Shown piece by piece: positions 17,358 through 25,900 of a stretch of DNA of 64,000 nucleotides. Made by a program: the position numbers and the translations under genes. The stretch comes from Planktothrix tepida PCC 9214. GTDB lineage: Bacteria; Cyanobacteriota; Cyanobacteriia; Cyanobacteriales; Microcoleaceae. Location of the stretch: the NCBI RefSeq assembly GCF_900009145.1, contig NZ_LN889782.1, positions 493,589-557,588 of the forward strand, written 5' to 3'. The notes beneath the pieces are model-generated. The model had not been told where the DNA came from and ran no database searches. It worked only from the letters and a program-made list of their open reading frames with translations. The number at the start of each line of letters is the position of its first letter. The first letter of the stretch is position 1.

Positions 17358-18830
17358 TTAATAATTCAACCATTGACCAACAACAGAAGGCATGGGTAAT
17401 AAAAGTAACAATAATAACCCCAAGGTTACAAACCCAATAATATCCCGAATATTATTCAATTCACTGACATCATTTAAGGCGGGTTCATCTTGTAACGGAA
17501 AAAAGAATAATAACAAAGCTAAGGCTATAAATTCACTGTGGATTAATGCTAAAATTAAGATAAAAAATCGAGTGAATTGACCCATCACGAAACTGGTTTT
17601 TTGACCAAACATAGCATGAACCAGATGACCCCCATCTAATTGTCCCACTGGTATTAAATTAATTGCTGTGACAATTAATCCTAAATATCCCGCGATCGCC
17701 AGAGGATGTAGATGAATGGCTTGTTCCGAAGTCAAGGCATCCCCTAATATTAATTTACTCAATATTGTTAATAAAAACGAAAAACTGGGATGCAAGGATT
17801 CAAAATTTAAAAATCCAGAGTTTTTCGGATCAAAGGGAACAACCGTTGACTGATTTAAGCCTAAAATTAATAACGGTAAACTGATGATAAATCCCGCCCA
17901 AGGGCCAGCAATACTGACATCAAATAACGCTTTCCGGTGGGGAAAGGGTGATCGCATTTGGATAAACGCCCCCAAGGTTCCTAACCAAAATGGAATCGGC
18001 AGAAAATAAGGTAATGTCGCTTTCATTTTATACCGAATCGAAGTTAAATAATGAGCTAACTCATGAACTCCTAAAATTGCCATTAAGGACAAACTATAAG
18101 GTAATCCAGATACTAATAAACGGGGATTTGCTTGCCAAGTATCTAGGGAAATATTCTCCATTTCCACACCCGCCACCGTTGTTGTAAATAAAGTAATTAA
18201 TACCAGTGCTAAACCTAAAATTGGACGGTTTAAAGCATCAGGCTTGAGTAAATTTTCGGTATTTTCTGGATAAGGATTAGGAACTAAGGCAAAAAAGGGT
18301 TTATCTTTGAGATCTTGTTGAAAGGCAATCAAAAAGCGATCGCTAAATTTAGCTTTAATATTATCTCGAATCGTTCGATAAGCTACATCAGGATTTGACC
18401 GTAACTGACCCCGACAAATCACAGCTTGTAGCCGATATTCAATATTATGCAGAGGAAAAACAGTCCAAGGAAAACAAGTGCGAAGGGTTTCTTCTTCTTG
18501 TTGATCTAAAGGACGAGGTAAGTGGGGATTTTCCACAGGAAGACTAGGTTCGGTTGGAATGGCGGACTCTGATGATGTAGGCGGCGGAAGACGACCCCAT
18601 TGGACTAAAAACCAATATAAACAGGGACAAGCAATAAAAGGAATAATCACTAATTCTGCTGGAATGGGTTTTTGATCATAAGCAAACATCCAGGTTCCCC
18701 AAATGAACGCTGGAGTCATCATCACCAACCATAGCAACCAAATGGGAGTTCGAGTAATTTGAGCAACTCCCCGTTGTAGAAGCCAATAGGTCATCAACCC
18801 TAAAATCAGTAACCAAAATAACATGATCAT
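17358..18830 (-). CDS. Site-2 protease family intramembrane metalloprotease (EGY-like)
   Basis: This M50-family membrane protease has about 490 residues. Zinc ligands: HELAH (about residues 256-260 from the ATG at 18830) in GVHELAHYLTSIRYKMKATL, and a distal LDGGH in IPVGQLDGGHLVHAMFG about 140 residues later. The N-terminal third is a short membrane pair, then a soluble region (PTEPSLPVENPHLPRPLDQQ and on). The C-terminal half is multi-spanning. This layout resembles chloroplast EGY1/EGY2 and their cyanobacterial homologues. A longer reading starts at a TTG at 18854; I prefer the ATG. Substrate unknown. Confidence 0.88.
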   Translation of the reverse strand: MIMLFWLLILGLMTYWLLQRGVAQITRTPIWLLWLVMMTPAFIWGTWMFAYDQKPIPAELVIIPFIACPCLYWFLVQWGRLPPPTSSESAIPTEPSLPVENPHLPRPLDQQEEETLRTCFPWTVFPLHNIEYRLQAVICRGQLRSNPDVAYRTIRDNIKAKFSDRFLIAFQQDLKDKPFFALVPNPYPENTENLLKPDALNRPILGLALVLITLFTTTVAGVEMENISLDTWQANPRLLVSGLPYSLSLMAILGVHELAHYLTSIRYKMKATLPYFLPIPFWLGTLGAFIQMRSPFPHRKALFDVSIAGPWAGFIISLPLLILGLNQSTVVPFDPKNSGFLNFESLHPSFSFLLTILSKLILGDALTSEQAIHLHPLAIAGYLGLIVTAINLIPVGQLDGGHLVHAMFGQKTSFVMGQFTRFFILILALIHSEFIALALLLFFFPLQDEPALNDVSELNNIRDIIGFVTLGLLLLLLLPMPSVVGQWLNY

Positions 18831-18896
18831 CTGTAGTTTTAATTCAATAAACAAGTTCGATTAAAATCAAAAATTGAACCTAAAAACAATAACGAT

Positions 18897-19571
18897 ATGT
18901 CCCAGGAGCGTTCTGTCCCCAAAACTCCCCGACTTGTACTGGAAAATATTTATGCTTTCCCACCCAACCGGGACACTTTGGGCGGAACTGCCTATTTTAT
19001 TGTAGAGAACCAGATGAACATCTTGATCGATGCACCTTTATGGAATGAAACAAATCAGCAATTTTTAGAGCAACAGGGTGGTGTTCAAGGGTTATTCATT
19101 ACCCATCGGGGTGCAATCGGTTCATCACGAGAGATTCAAAACAGATGGGGATGCAAGATTGTCATCCAAGAACAAGAAGCTTATTTATTACCGGAGTCAA
19201 CGGTGACAACCTTTGAGAAAGAGTTAAGGCTGAGTTCCCAGAGTTCGGTTTTTTGGACACCTGGACATTCTCCCGGTTCATCTTGTCTTTATTTTAGTGG
19301 GCAAGTCGGGGTTTTGTTCACCGGACGTCATCTCTTACCCAATCTCCAAGGTCAACCCGTTCCCCTCCGCACCGCTAAAACCTTTCACTGGCCACGACAG
19401 TTAAACAGTATTCGATTCATATTGGAACGCTTTAATTGTGATACCTTGCACTATATTTGTCCCGGTGCAAATACAGGAGCATTACGAGGAGAACGCTTGA
19501 TTAATCATGCTTATGAAAAATTGGCAAGTCTTGATTTAGATGCGTGTTTGTTGAGTCCAGCTATTCTCTAG
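18897..19571 (+). CDS. Metallo-beta-lactamase-fold protein with degenerate metal site
   Basis: The protein has 224 residues. Fold markers: TAYFIVENQMNILIDAP at the N-terminus, FITHRGAIGSSREI (about 67-80), FWTPGHSPGSSCLYFSGQ and VLFTGRHLLPN. The canonical HxHxDH is reduced to THRGAIG (only H70 kept), and the usual GD of the later motif is GR. It keeps the late HSPGS histidine. It therefore probably binds no or fewer metals and may be a non-catalytic relative. It lies 95 bp before the ABC exporter genes, on the same strand. Confidence 0.8.
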   Translation: MSQERSVPKTPRLVLENIYAFPPNRDTLGGTAYFIVENQMNILIDAPLWNETNQQFLEQQGGVQGLFITHRGAIGSSREIQNRWGCKIVIQEQEAYLLPESTVTTFEKELRLSSQSSVFWTPGHSPGSSCLYFSGQVGVLFTGRHLLPNLQGQPVPLRTAKTFHWPRQLNSIRFILERFNCDTLHYICPGANTGALRGERLINHAYEKLASLDLDACLLSPAIL

Positions 19572-19666
19572 GGAAAGAGAGATACAATACAAAAAAGGAA
19601 CCTGACGGCGAATAAATTCCCCTCGGACTTACCCCATCAGTAATTTAGTTTATTTAAACGTGCACT

Positions 19667-20686
19667 ATGATTCCTGCTGTTGTGATCCAAAATTTACAAA
19701 AATCCTATGGCTCTATCCAGGCTGTTAAAGATGTGTCTCTTGATGTCCAACCCGGAGAAATCTTTGGTTTACTTGGCCCCAATGGAGCCGGAAAAACCAC
19801 AACCCTGCGTGCATTGTGTACGTTAATTACTCCTGATGCTGGACGTTTAGAAATATCGGGTATTTCTGTGATTGACCAACCGAGATTAGCTCGTCAACGC
19901 TTGGGTTATGTCGCTCAGGAAGTCGCCCTCGATAAAGTCTTAACCGGACGTGAATTATTGCAATTACAAGCCGCCCTGTATCATATCCCTCGTGCTACGA
20001 TTGCCGAACGAATTCATCAGGTTACGAATTTATTAGGATTACAAGATTGGATTGATCAAAAAACTGGAACCTATTCCGGGGGAATTCGGAAACGCTTAGA
20101 TTTAGCATCGGGGTTACTGCATCAACCGGATTTATTAGTATTAGATGAACCGACCGTTGGCTTAGATATTGAAAGCCGGGTCGCAGTGTGGAATTTCCTC
20201 CGTCAATTACGAGAAAATGGGACAACGGTTTTAATTACCAGTCACTATTTAGAAGAGGTAGATGCTTTAGCAGATCGAGTGGCAATTATTGATCAAGGGG
20301 TGGTGATTGCAACGGGTACACCGTCTGAGTTAAAAGATCAAGTTGGAGGCGATCGCATTACCCTGAGAATTCGAGAATTTTCGCCCTTGGAAGAAGCTGA
20401 AAAAGCCAAAGCTTTATTACAATCTCTCGCTTTTGTACAAGAGATTATTATTAATAATGCTCAAGGCAATTCTTTGAATTTAGTCGTTCAACCTCAAAGT
20501 GATGCGTTGTTTACGATTCAACAGGCGTTAAAAGATGCGGGTTTACCGACCTTTGGCATTGCCCAATCTCGACCCAGTTTAGATGATGTTTATTTAGCAG
20601 CAACAGGTCGAACTTTACTGGATGCTGAAATTGCAGCAGCCAGTAATCGAGATTTAAAAGCTGAGAAAAAGAAAAGTATGCGCTAG
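19667..20686 (+). CDS. ABC exporter ATP-binding protein (DrrA-like)
   Basis: The protein has 339 residues: a 230-residue nucleotide-binding domain and a C-terminal extension typical of DrrA/ABC-2 exporters. Walker A GPNGAGKTT (37-45), Q-loop VAQEVALD, signature YSGGIRKRLDLA (about 136-147), Walker B LLVLDEPTVGLD and the switch His in ITSHYLEE are all intact. It precedes the permease at 20742 with a 55-bp gap and surely pairs with it. The substrate (drug, lipid or polysaccharide) is not determinable. Confidence 0.92.
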   Translation: MIPAVVIQNLQKSYGSIQAVKDVSLDVQPGEIFGLLGPNGAGKTTTLRALCTLITPDAGRLEISGISVIDQPRLARQRLGYVAQEVALDKVLTGRELLQLQAALYHIPRATIAERIHQVTNLLGLQDWIDQKTGTYSGGIRKRLDLASGLLHQPDLLVLDEPTVGLDIESRVAVWNFLRQLRENGTTVLITSHYLEEVDALADRVAIIDQGVVIATGTPSELKDQVGGDRITLRIREFSPLEEAEKAKALLQSLAFVQEIIINNAQGNSLNLVVQPQSDALFTIQQALKDAGLPTFGIAQSRPSLDDVYLAATGRTLLDAEIAAASNRDLKAEKKKSMR

Positions 20687-20741
20687 AAACTGGGTTTTTA
20701 ATTCCCAACCCTGAACAGTCAACCCTCAATCGTTAACAACT

Positions 20742-21617
20742 ATGAGCAGTTCAACAACATCTGTTAAATTATCAACTTCCCATCAAACGACTAATCAACA
20801 ACCGAATTTAGTCGGAGAATTCCTACAAGAAACCCTAGCCTTAACCCGTCGGTTGTTTATTCAATTACAACGTCGTCCTTCTACCTTAATTGCTGGGATT
20901 ATTCAACCTTTGATGTGGTTAATTTTGTTTGGAGCTTTATTTCAAAATGCCCCCAAAGGATTGTTTGGAGAAACGTTAAATTATGCTCAGTTTTTAGGGG
21001 CTGGGGTTATTGTTTTTACAGCCTTTGCGGGAGCTTTAAATGCAGGTTTACCTGTCATGTTTGACCGAGAATTTGGGTTTTTAAATCGGTTATTAGTCGC
21101 TCCTTTAGTGTCTCGCTTTTCTATTGTTTTAGCTTCAGCAATTTATATCGTTACCTTGAGCTTAATTCAAACTTCAGTGATTGTGGCAGCCGGAGCCTTT
21201 TTAGGGGCAGGATTACCCGGAATTGGGGGATTAAGTATCATTACTTTGATTGTGCTTTTATTAGTGCTAGGGGTAACGGGTTTAAGTTTAGGATTAGCCT
21301 TTGCTTTACCCGGTCATATTGAATTAATTGCTGTGATCTTTGTGACGAATTTACCGCTTTTATTTGCCAGTACCGCCCTCGCGCCTTTATCTTTTATGCC
21401 TACTTGGTTACAAGTTGTGGCTTCGCTGAATCCCCTCAGTTATGCCATTGAACCGATTCGTTATTTATACTTACATCAGGATTGGGCACTCAATAGTGTA
21501 GTGATGCACGCTCCCTTTGCAACCATTACTTTTGGGGGTGCATTATTGGTTTTATTCGGATTTGCAACGGTCGCTTTACTCTCAATTCAGCCGTTATTAA
21601 AGCGTCGGTTTGCTTAA
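20742..21617 (+). CDS. ABC-2 type exporter permease
   Basis: The protein has 291 residues and about six membrane segments. It begins with a polar tail, then LVGEFLQETLALTRRLFIQL and LIAGIIQPLMWLILFGALFQ. The late segment has LAPLSFMPTWLQVVASLNPL, then SYAIEPIRYLY, the usual ABC-2 conserved end. It is the membrane half of the exporter with the ATPase at 19667. A terminator-like stem-loop follows. Confidence 0.92.
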   Translation: MSSSTTSVKLSTSHQTTNQQPNLVGEFLQETLALTRRLFIQLQRRPSTLIAGIIQPLMWLILFGALFQNAPKGLFGETLNYAQFLGAGVIVFTAFAGALNAGLPVMFDREFGFLNRLLVAPLVSRFSIVLASAIYIVTLSLIQTSVIVAAGAFLGAGLPGIGGLSIITLIVLLLVLGVTGLSLGLAFALPGHIELIAVIFVTNLPLLFASTALAPLSFMPTWLQVVASLNPLSYAIEPIRYLYLHQDWALNSVVMHAPFATITFGGALLVLFGFATVALLSIQPLLKRRFA

Positions 21618-21643
21618 AACCGGAATAAAATTTATCTAAAAAT

Positions 21644-21695
21644 TAATCCCCCCAGCATTCCGAATTTCTCGAACGTTAGGGGGAATTTTTATTTT
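21644..21695 (+). terminator. Probable terminator of the ABC exporter operon
   Basis: A C-run (CCCCCC, 21648-21653) pairs with GGGGG (21679-21683), followed by AATTTTTATTTT. The loop is long (about 25 nt) and holds a second small stem (TTCGA-like around 21659-21673). Confidence 0.6.
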
Positions 21696-21771
21696 AAATT
21701 TTCCAAAAAATAGCTACAATATGGAAATCTAAGTTTTTATAGTTATTTTTTCAGGTAGTGAGGTTGTAATC

Positions 21772-22146
21772 ATGCACTTTAATGGATTGAAATTGGGTCT
21801 AAGACTTTTCTCTTCTACAGTTGTGGCTGCTGGAATTGGGATTTTGGGATTCACTTCAGTTAGTTTTGCTCAGTCTACTTCAGTTACTCCTTTACAAGAA
21901 TTTCAACGGTCTGATAATCCTGACCCTCTGAGTGGTTCCAATAGTCAGAAGACCATGTTAGATATTATTCATAATTCTCGATTAGGACGATTTAATGTTG
22001 ATTATGAAGCCGTCGGTAATCAACAACGTCAAAATATTCAGGACGCAGCGACTCAATTTCGGCAAAAACAACGCCAACTTCTGGAAAACCCCCAACCTTC
22101 CACTCCTACCGAACCCTCAGCTAACCCTGTAAACGTTCAACCGTAG
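21772..22146 (+). CDS. Small secreted protein of unknown function
   Basis: The protein has 124 residues. A signal peptide (charged start MHFNGLKLGLRL, hydrophobic core, cleavage near SFAQ at about residue 34) precedes a polar mature part. That part has MLDIIHNSRLGRFNVDYEAV and a Gln-rich helix NQQRQNIQDAATQFRQKQRQ, ending in a Pro/Thr/Ser-rich tail. The ATG has GAGG about 9 nt upstream. I recognise no domain; it is probably a periplasmic or cell-surface protein. Confidence 0.7.
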   Translation: MHFNGLKLGLRLFSSTVVAAGIGILGFTSVSFAQSTSVTPLQEFQRSDNPDPLSGSNSQKTMLDIIHNSRLGRFNVDYEAVGNQQRQNIQDAATQFRQKQRQLLENPQPSTPTEPSANPVNVQP

Positions 22147-22163
22147 TCGGGTTTTGGAACCCC

Positions 22164-22217
22164 GTAGAGACGCGCCAAAAGCAAGTGCGGCATGGCTGGG
22201 CAAAGGCGCGTCTCTAC
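22164..22217. repeat. Dispersed inverted repeat, GTAGAGACGCG type
   Basis: Arms GTAGAGACGCGCC (22164-22176) and GGCGCGTCTCTAC (22205-22217) are perfect 13-bp complements around a 28-nt loop. The same arm words occur at 42119-42144 and 61556-61579. It sits between convergent genes and could act as a bidirectional terminator. Confidence 0.8.
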
Positions 22218-22819
22218 TACGAATTACTGATTACTGTCAACAACTCTTTTTGATTAATAATTAAACGGATTAAACTATTAATCATCCGATCTTCTTCGAT
22301 GGGCATAATTTCTTTGCCGGATAGAACTTCTTGAACCAACATAAAATGGATTAATGAACCAACGAAAATACGGGCTGTAGCTTCACAATCAATAATATTT
22401 AATTCGGGATGTTCTTGAAGATATTGGGTCAGAATAATCACCGCAGGTTGACAAAGTTTCTTTAAAAATAATTGCGCTAAATCTGGACGTTTTCCTGATT
22501 CAGCGACAATTAAACGAACAAAACACAAATATTCATTATCATTAATATTTTCCTTAACCAGGCGTTTCGCTAAATCCCGCAAGACTTCTTCAGGTTGACC
22601 TTCTAAAGGGTGTGACCAAACTAAATTAAATTTCTCAGTAGCAATGCGTTCAACTAATGCCGTAAATAATCCATCTTTATCGGAAAAATGGCTATAGAGG
22701 GTTTGTTTAGACACACCAGCCGATTTTGCTACCTTGTCCATACTTGTACAAGCATAGCCATTTTGCAAAAACTCCGGCATGGCACCATTGAGGATTTGTT
22801 CGGCTTTTTCTGTCACCAT
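22217..22819 (-). CDS. TetR-family transcriptional regulator
   Basis: The protein has 200 residues. The N-terminal HTH is typical: GAMPEFLQNGYACTSMDKVA, then KSAGVSKQTLYSHFSDKDGL (about residues 12-51). The C-terminal ligand domain (about 70-190) is AcrR-like. It is convergent with the small secreted protein and near the ABC exporter, so it may control that exporter; this is only a positional guess. Its stop codon abuts a dispersed inverted repeat. Confidence 0.9.
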   Translation of the reverse strand: MVTEKAEQILNGAMPEFLQNGYACTSMDKVAKSAGVSKQTLYSHFSDKDGLFTALVERIATEKFNLVWSHPLEGQPEEVLRDLAKRLVKENINDNEYLCFVRLIVAESGKRPDLAQLFLKKLCQPAVIILTQYLQEHPELNIIDCEATARIFVGSLIHFMLVQEVLSGKEIMPIEEDRMINSLIRLIINQKELLTVISNS

Positions 22820-22906
22820 TGAAGATTAGGATTGAGGGTAATCGGGTTTGCCAAAATCATACACTGTCTTCCTGAATAAGGGAATAAGCAGACACTAAAG
22901 CAATAT

Positions 22907-25900
22907 TTATTTGTTTATCCCATTCGCCCTTGAAGAATCCGTATTTACAGGATAATTACATAAATTGCGGTTTTGTTCCTGCAATTGGGTTGAGTTAGTG
23001 GTGAGATAATCGTGTAACCAGGTACAACTTTGTTCCATCTGATGATGTAAGTCTAAATTCGCTAAACTCCACAGAATCACTGTTCCATTATCCTTGGCAA
23101 TAGCCAGAAGAGGGGCATCCCCAGAACTAAAACTAATATTATTGACAAAATCATTTTGTTCTAACACCATTAAAGGTTCAATACCATTGCAGTTTGATAA
23201 ATCCCAAAGACGATCATTAATCTGCCACAATCTAACTTTTTTATCATCACTAGCCGTTGCTAAAATCTGCCCTTGGAAATAATAACTTAAACTTTGTACC
23301 GTTGCATGATGTCCTAATGGACAGGAAGAATGGGATTTTTTATCGTTCAATTCCCAAAGTGTAACCTGATCATTAACAGCAACAGCTAGTTGTTGAGAAT
23401 TCCCTAAAAAACTTAACGTTGTTACGGGATTTTCCGCAGGTAATTTTGAGGTGGGTTGCCATTGTTTCCCTTGTTTTGTCCAGAGGGTAACGCCGTTAGC
23501 TGGCGGTTGGTTTGTGGGTTTGAGCGTACTCGCCGATGTGGCTAGGGTCTTGCCATCGGGACTAAAGCGGACATCCCAAACGGCATCTTGATGGGGTAAG
23601 GTGGTGATCAATTTTCCTTGTTTGTCCCATAATTTTACGGTTTTGTCTTCACTGGCGCTGGCTAAGGTTTGACCGTCAGGACTAAAGGTTACGGCTTTAA
23701 CCGCTTGGGTATGACCGCTCAAGGTTTGTAACAACTGACCGTCTTTTCTCCAAACTCGCAGAATTTTATCTTCGCTGGCTGTGGCAATTTCTTGACTATT
23801 GGGACTGAAACTCACCCAGTTCACTTTACTAGGATGCTGTAAGGTCAAAAAAGGCTTTGAACTATATTGCAGAGGTTTTTGATATCCCCATAATTTTACG
23901 GTTTTATCTTCACTTCCAGTGGCTAAAATTTGATTATCGGGACTGAAACTCACACTCCATACCCGTCCAGTATGACCTTGTAAGGTTGTATTCAAGGGAT
24001 CTCGACTTCGATCCCAAAGTCGGGCGGTGGTATCGGCACTGACAGATACCAAGGTTTGGCCATCGGGACTAAATTCTACACCCCAAACATCATCTCGATG
24101 ACCAGTAAAAGTTTTGAGTAAGATGCCTTTTAGGTTCCAAAGTTTAACGGTGCGATCGCGGCTACCACTGACTAAAAATTGACCATCGGGACTAAAATTG
24201 ACACTTAAAACATCATCATTATGACCTTTTAAGGGAACTTTAATTTCTACTCCGGTTTCTGCGTTCCAAAGTTTTAGGGTGCGATCGCCACTAGCAGAAA
24301 CAATTAGTTTGCCATCGGGACTAAAATCTAAATCATAAACGGGTTGATTATGGGCTTTAATACTGTGAATTAAGGTTCCATCTATTGACCAAATTTTCAA
24401 TTCTCCATCTTTACTACAACTGGCAATCTTTTGACCGTCAGGACTAAACTCAGCGTCAAAAACTCGATCCTTATGACCTTTAAATTCTCGAAGTAACGTT
24501 CCATCTAAGGCCCATACTTTAACGGTTTTATCATTACTAGAGGTGACTAATTTTTTGCCATCGTAACTAAAACTAATACTATTAATCACTTCTTGATGTT
24601 TCATCAGACGGTGGGGAATAGGCGTTCCGTTTTCTGTCCATAATAAAACTTGATTTTGATTGGGGTCATCAACACTAGCTGTGGTGGTAGCGATGATTTT
24701 GCCATCGGGACTATAGCGAACACTTTTAATCGGACTTGTATGCGGAAATTGCCCAGGTTTAGTTAATAATTTACCATCAAGGCTCCAAATTTTCAGCGTC
24801 CGATCACTGCTGGCTGTGGCAATTCGTTTACCATCGGGACTAAAATTAACGCCTAGAATTGTTCCTTGATGTCCCTCTAAACGATTTCGTTCTTGAATTC
24901 TCGAAATCATTTGCATTAACCCTTGGGCAATTTCGGTTTTTGTTGCTTCTGATGCTTTTGTTTCTAAGGTATTTTGACCAATTTGTACGGTGGTTGTTAA
25001 TACCCCTAATTGATCTTGTTGATCTGCTAATAATAGGGCATCTTTGGCGGATGTCAAGGCTTGAATTCGAGCTTTCACTTGATTTTGGGCATTGAAATAA
25101 AACATCCCAGCAACACCAATAACCACTGTTCCAATAATTAATCCTAGAAATCGTTCTAAACGACGATTTTTTTCTTCAGCTTTGTGACGTTTTTCTTGTT
25201 CTTCTACCACTTTTTCCCTCTCTTTTGCTAGTTTTTCCTGTTCTTCAGCGAGTTTTTTACTCATTTCTTTTTCCCGAATTAGTTGGGCTTTTTCTTGTTG
25301 CAATTTAGCAATTTCTTCTTCTTGTTCATTTCTGTTTTGTCGTCGAATAAATCCGGCTAAATAATCATGCACCAGTTGATAAAATTCCCCTGTTGGGCTA
25401 ACATCTCGATAAACTAAGCCAGATTTTTCTAAAATATAAAGAATGATATCTAAGCAGTTTAAGACCTGCTCTGGATTTAATTTTTGTTTTAACTCTTCAA
25501 TTAATTCTGTTCTGGTTTTCAAGGGACGAGTATCATTTTCATCCGTTAAGGCATATAAAACGAAACGCGCCATTGCTTCATTTTCCGGGCCACAATCTTG
25601 AATGACTTCTTCTAAAAATCGTTCGACTAATTTTTGTTTGGGGCCTTGTTGTTGATAAGCTTCTAAGGTGGTAATATTTTCAGCTTGGAGTTGAGTCCCA
25701 ACAACTTGCAATTCTATCGGACGGATTTCTCCCCTATCTCCTGCTAAATCTTGAACTAAGGCTTGAATTAAGGCATCTTCTAAATAAAAATGGGCGCGAT
25801 CCGTTAAACTTTTGATCACGTTATAAGCTTCTGTCTCGCTAAAATTTCCTAAATAAAACAAAATGTCTTTACTTAAAATATCATTATTAATGGCTTCTAA

